From Argentina anserina (Eukaryota > Streptophyta > Magnoliopsida > Rosales > Rosaceae), in the NCBI RefSeq assembly GCF_933775445.1, contig NC_065873.1, forward strand, positions 8,990,001 through 9,054,000: DNA of 64,000 nucleotides, read 5' to 3'. Below are positions 60,235-64,000 of the stretch, piece by piece. The stretch's first letter is position 1, and each line of letters begins with the position of its first letter. A model generated the notes under the pieces. It saw only the letters and a program-made list of their open reading frames with translations. It searched no databases and was not told the DNA's origin. Made by a program: the position numbers and the translations under genes.

Positions 60235-62361
60235 TAGCCATTAGTTGATGACTATTTTCATTTTGATTATTCAATTTGGACTAGTAGTTTTCATCCTAGT
60301 TGGTTTTCGGTTTAGTCTGCAATTTTAATAGCCGGCATATTAAGTTGATGAGGATTAGCCTACAATTTTGAAGTTTGTCAGTAAAAGTTGTTTTCATTCA
60401 TACAAGCAACACATTCAAATATACCTAATTTTTTGAGTAAGAGCTAGTTTTATTTTCAAGTGACACATAATATAGTTGCCTTGATAAACTACTTTCTTCA
60501 GTCGAACATGGGCGCTAAAAATCATGCAATTGTCATGCCTGATGCCAGTCCTGATGCTACTTTGAATGCTCTAGTTGCTGCTGGTTTTGGTGCCACAGGA
60601 CAGAGGTGCATGGCACTCAGCACAGTTGTTTTCGTCGGAGATTCAAAGTCATGGTATGGTGCTTTTGTTTTTTGTTTACTTATATTTTTACTCTTTCCAA
60701 TTTATTTAATTTTGTTTCTTGATCCAAAGTCATGGCAGATATATATATATATATATATATTTATGCGGGTTAGAAAGCAGACGTCCGCAGTGTGGCACAG
60801 ACTGGAACTTCATATGCATTATAAATTAATGACACTAGAAGATTGTTAACCATTTTCTGTTGCTGCCAAAAAATGAAATGTGGTTCTTGTAAAGACTAGA
60901 AACAAATGTGGATACATTATTTCCACTTTTCAATGACCTACATGAAATTGGTTGCCATATTGTCTTTAATATTTATTTTGCCAAAAGAAACATTGTACTG
61001 TAATATATACTCTATTTCAAATAAAACCACTCGATTTATTGTTTTTAATACCACAGTTCATGTGTGAAAGATACCTTTTATATCTCTGGGAAAACCAAAA
61101 ATTAAACCACAAAAATACTGGCATTATTAGAATCAAACTGTTTGCTATATTCATCAGAGAAAGGTAATTCTCTTCCTACTTACTGTATTTATTTGTATTA
61201 GACGGTATAAGTATCCTTTATATGTATTCCCCTTAAATCATTGGTGTCCCTATATATTATTATTTCCATGCATTTCTTAAAAGAAATGAAGAACTCAGAC
61301 TAGATTTAAACCATTACTCTTTTCCATGGAAAATAAACTTGTGGAGTGTGGCAAATCGCTGAAAGTAAGGGCTGGCACAGTACCTGATGCTGACCTTGGG
61401 CCTGTGATTAGCAAGCAAGTACGTACATGGAAGTTCCTTTGTTTTCCTTTTCCTTTTCCTTTTTTTTTTCCTGGAGACCAATGTTTTGACAACATTATGA
61501 TTTTTATTTTCCAAGATACACAATAGTAATATCAAAAGTAGGTCATTGTATAATTTATCAATCTATTTACATTACCCTTGCACAAATATCACGTCAATAT
61601 CAGCTTCTTAACAACATCAGGGTCACATGGTCGTTTTGGAGACTTTAATTTATGACATGTTATAAAACTCACTCACAGGCCAAGCAACGGATTTGCAACT
61701 TAATACAATCTGGTGTTGAGAGTGGTGCCAGGCTATTGCTTGATGGGAGAAATATAGTGGTACTTTTCTGTAGAATTGTCTTAATCACTATATGTTTGTT
61801 CTATAATGTCAATATATTCAACTGACTCAGTTTTCAGAGAAATGGTTTGCTTATACTTCTTTATTCTTGACAAGCAGGTCCCCGGTTACGAGCATGGAAA
61901 TTTTATTGGCCCTACGATCTTATCAAATGTTACAACTGACATGGACTGCTACAAGGTCTTCTTCTTTTCCATCCCTCCCTTTTTTTTTCTTCTTTTCCTG
62001 AAGTTTTCCATTTTGTATTTCTGCTTGGTGGATCTATCATAGTTTCTAGAGAAAACTTCGTAGATCACGAATCAATATCCATCAATATTCCTGTTTTTGA
62101 AGCCATTTATTTGGTAATAGGAGGTTAACCAAAACTTTTGGTAATATGAGTGGATACTATGATTGATGTAATATCTGGCTAAAATATATTGAGATAAGGA
62201 AGATACAATATATAAATTACTTATTCTGGTCGGGGCACTCTTCCAATTTTCCCTTCTACTTTTATTGGCCAAAAATAAAAGTATCATTATGTGGATTGAA
62301 ATTGGACTGACATCGGCACCCCAGACCACATGAGATAATTTTCCAACACAAACATGTGCCC

Positions 62362-62379
62362 GGGGGGGGGGGGGGGGGG
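62362..62379. repeat. G18 homopolymer
   Basis: Eighteen G in a row inside an intron of the ALDH6 copy. The length may be unreliable in the assembly. Confidence 0.9.
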
Positions 62380-63428
62380 TACTTTCCTCAGTGGCTAGCA
62401 AAGATTTCAACCTCTACATTGACCTCACCTATGTTTGTACCTGTTGATCAATTGTCTGGAGTTCATGATGATGAAAACAACTTAAAATTCTGTTGGGAAC
62501 TTATTATCTTCTATCTTCTGTACAGGAAGAAATCTTTGGTCCAGTTCTTCTCTGCATGGAGGTACTTTAGACAAGTCCGTTACTGATACTCAGCAGGTCC
62601 CCTATTTTCTCGTCCTGGCATGCATATTGCTAATCTATAATTTTTCGTCTTTATGCCAGGCCAACAGTCTAGAAGAGGCCATAAACATTGTAAACAGAAA
62701 CTGGTACTCATTGTTGCTTCCCTCATTTAGATCAATTTCCTGAAGTATTTTGGGCTTCATAATTATTGTATTTTCATTTTCGGAACAGATATGGCAACGG
62801 TGCTTCTATATTTACTACATCTGGGGTAGCTGCACGGAAATTTCAAACAGAAATTGAGGCTGGGCAGGTAATCACATTTTCTGACATCTTATGTAGCTGA
62901 ATTTGCAAGAAAAATAATTGGACTGACAGAAAGTTCAACCAAGAAATTGTATCGCAGATGTTTCTTCTCTCTACTGGGAAAATGTTTACTTTGTTTTTGT
63001 TTTTTTGGGATAAAATGTGATTGTCAACTTGATTCGAAAAAGTTCGCAAGATAAGTTATACAATATATATTAATTTCTAAATTATTTTGAGTATATGAAA
63101 CAGGTCGGTATCAACGTGCCTACTCCAGTTCCCTTGCCCTTTTTCTCCTTTACCGGCAACAAGGCATCTTTTGCAGGAGATTTGAACTCCTATGGTATTA
63201 CCCATCTTTTACCAGTTAGTTGGTTCTATGTTTGGTGATTTTATGATCGTAATAATTAGAAGCAAATTATAAATATTTAGTTTGAGGTTTTTAAATAGTT
63301 TGTTATAAATTACAGGCAAGGCAGGTGTTAACTTTTTCACCCAGATCAAAACGGTGACTCAGCAATGGAAGGAATTACCAGGCAGCAGTGTAGTTAATCT
63401 TGCCATGCCAACTTCTCAAAAGGCATAG

Positions 63429-64000
63429 TTGCCTTGCAATATATTGTACCATTCTGGAACACATGGCAATAAATCAATACCAAGGTCTCTTCTTCCCTTA
63501 TTGGTTTGCAATCTTTCACATAAGATACACCCTATTTATGCTGTACTGAAGCTCAGAGTCAGCTTTGGCCAGACGAGACAAAAATGACTTAAATTACAGA
63601 GTTACCAACAGAAACAAAGAAAAAGGAATTATTAGTCTCTAGTCTTTGTATCAGCTCAGTTCAGTGATGAAAAGCCTTAAAAGTGCTCCAATATAAGAAC
63701 ATGACATTAAATGCTGCAGCAGTAAGAATTAGATTTACCCAGAACTTCCAAATGTCCCGTAACGAAATTACGCCCTAAAACCCAGATTTAAAAAATCTAA
63801 ATTCATCTCTACAAGATAATATTAAATGAGGCACCAACTAGCTAAAAGTGCTATAGTTAATACCATGCTACTGAACGGCAAAGGTGTCTTCCCAGACCCT
63901 TCTCTAATCTCGACTGCTCTACTTGCGTCTGAATGTTGGCGAGGACTTGAGGATCAATGGTTTAGGTCCCTAAATGACAAAACCAGAAGCTGAATTTGTA
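63429..64000. other. Downstream region, possible end of a minus-strand gene
   Basis: 3' flank of the ALDH6 copy. On the minus strand, from about 63968 down, ATTTAG/GGACCTAAACC could be a splice acceptor followed by a short reading frame (GPKPLILKSSPTFRRK, stop near 63918). The product is not recognised and the call is weak. Confidence 0.25.

Larger units (their letters stand above)
57639..63428 (+). pseudogene. ALDH6B2: Methylmalonate-semialdehyde dehydrogenase (ALDH6B2) copy with lesions
   Basis: Homologue of the mitochondrial CoA-acylating dehydrogenase of valine catabolism. Exons: 57639-57663, 57758-57801, 57973-58044, 58144-58290, 58374-58452, 58556-58710, 58841-58904, 59293-59372, 59956-60021, 60502-60653, 61328-61418, 61679-61759, 61878-61955, 62526-62561, 62660-62703, 62789-62867, 63104-63194, 63316-63428. 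Family motifs: [31 protein letters not shown], catalytic Cys in [32 protein letters not shown], end MPTSQKA. Lesions: (1) about five residues missing after PATQ; (2) the 51-nt exon that should follow GSNT (AGMHIYARAAAKGKRIQ in Arabidopsis, helix of the NAD-binding fold) is absent; (3) the exon at 61328 has CCAT instead of an AG acceptor; (4) splicing 62703 to 62789 makes TGA. Introns are kept, so it is a duplicated, non-processed copy. The short N-terminus could still be a mitochondrial presequence. Confidence 0.85.

Noticed and set aside
1..64000. CRISPR arrays, operons and bacterial-type features
   Set aside because: The sequence is plant nuclear. The tandem repeats seen lack spacers and are explained as minisatellites and LTR arrays.
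1..64000. tRNA genes
   Set aside because: No convincing cloverleaf with A and B boxes was found. The B-box-like GTTTGAGTCCC near 35010 is probably part of a SINE-like repeat.

Overview
The window looks like a stretch of a eudicot plant nuclear genome. Genes have many introns with GT-AG borders, the sequence is AT-rich, and plant-specific families are present (glutamate receptor-like channels, a MIKC MADS-box gene, a RAR1 CHORD fragment). Several lineages of plant LTR retrotransposon, CACTA and foldback elements are interspersed. A Rosaceae-like species would fit, but I cannot prove that from sequence alone.

Layout. (1) 26-922: decayed 3' end of a glutamate receptor-like (GLR) gene. (2) 2651-10443: nested Ty3/gypsy LTR debris, including an element inserted with a 5-bp target duplication inside the minisatellite of another LTR. 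(3) 12801-18002: a GLR exon relic, then a nearly complete five-exon GLR gene whose only visible defect is one surplus A in a homopolymer of exon 1. (4) 33238-19246, minus strand: a complete eight-exon AGL17/ANR1-type MADS-box gene (242 residues). Its 8.9-kb second intron holds a foldback element, a solo LTR, a truncated non-LTR element and a Mutator-like MITE, the last three with target duplications. (5) 37003-40174: a non-autonomous CACTA transposon carrying exons of RAR1, the CHORD-domain co-chaperone of plant immunity. (6) 40175-45510: LTR pieces and a LINE ORF1 relic. (7) 45541-47177: four foldback elements in a row, the middle ones joined through TA microsatellites. (8) 47723-56789: a young LTR retrotransposon with perfect target duplications, LTRs of about 2.7 kb and a decayed, shortened interior. 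(9) 57639-63428: an intron-containing copy of the mitochondrial methylmalonate-semialdehyde dehydrogenase gene (ALDH6B2) with several independent lesions, called a pseudogene.

The genes do not form a pathway. GLR and MADS are convergent neighbours, and the rest of the structure comes from tandem duplication (GLR), segmental duplication and decay (ALDH6) and transposition. The most unusual items are the CACTA element with its RAR1 fragment, the foldback cluster, the young LTR element with a dead interior, and the ALDH6 intron in which the splice donor is triplicated and the next exon is missing. Exon borders were read by eye from splice motifs and codon phase; no alignment or search was run.
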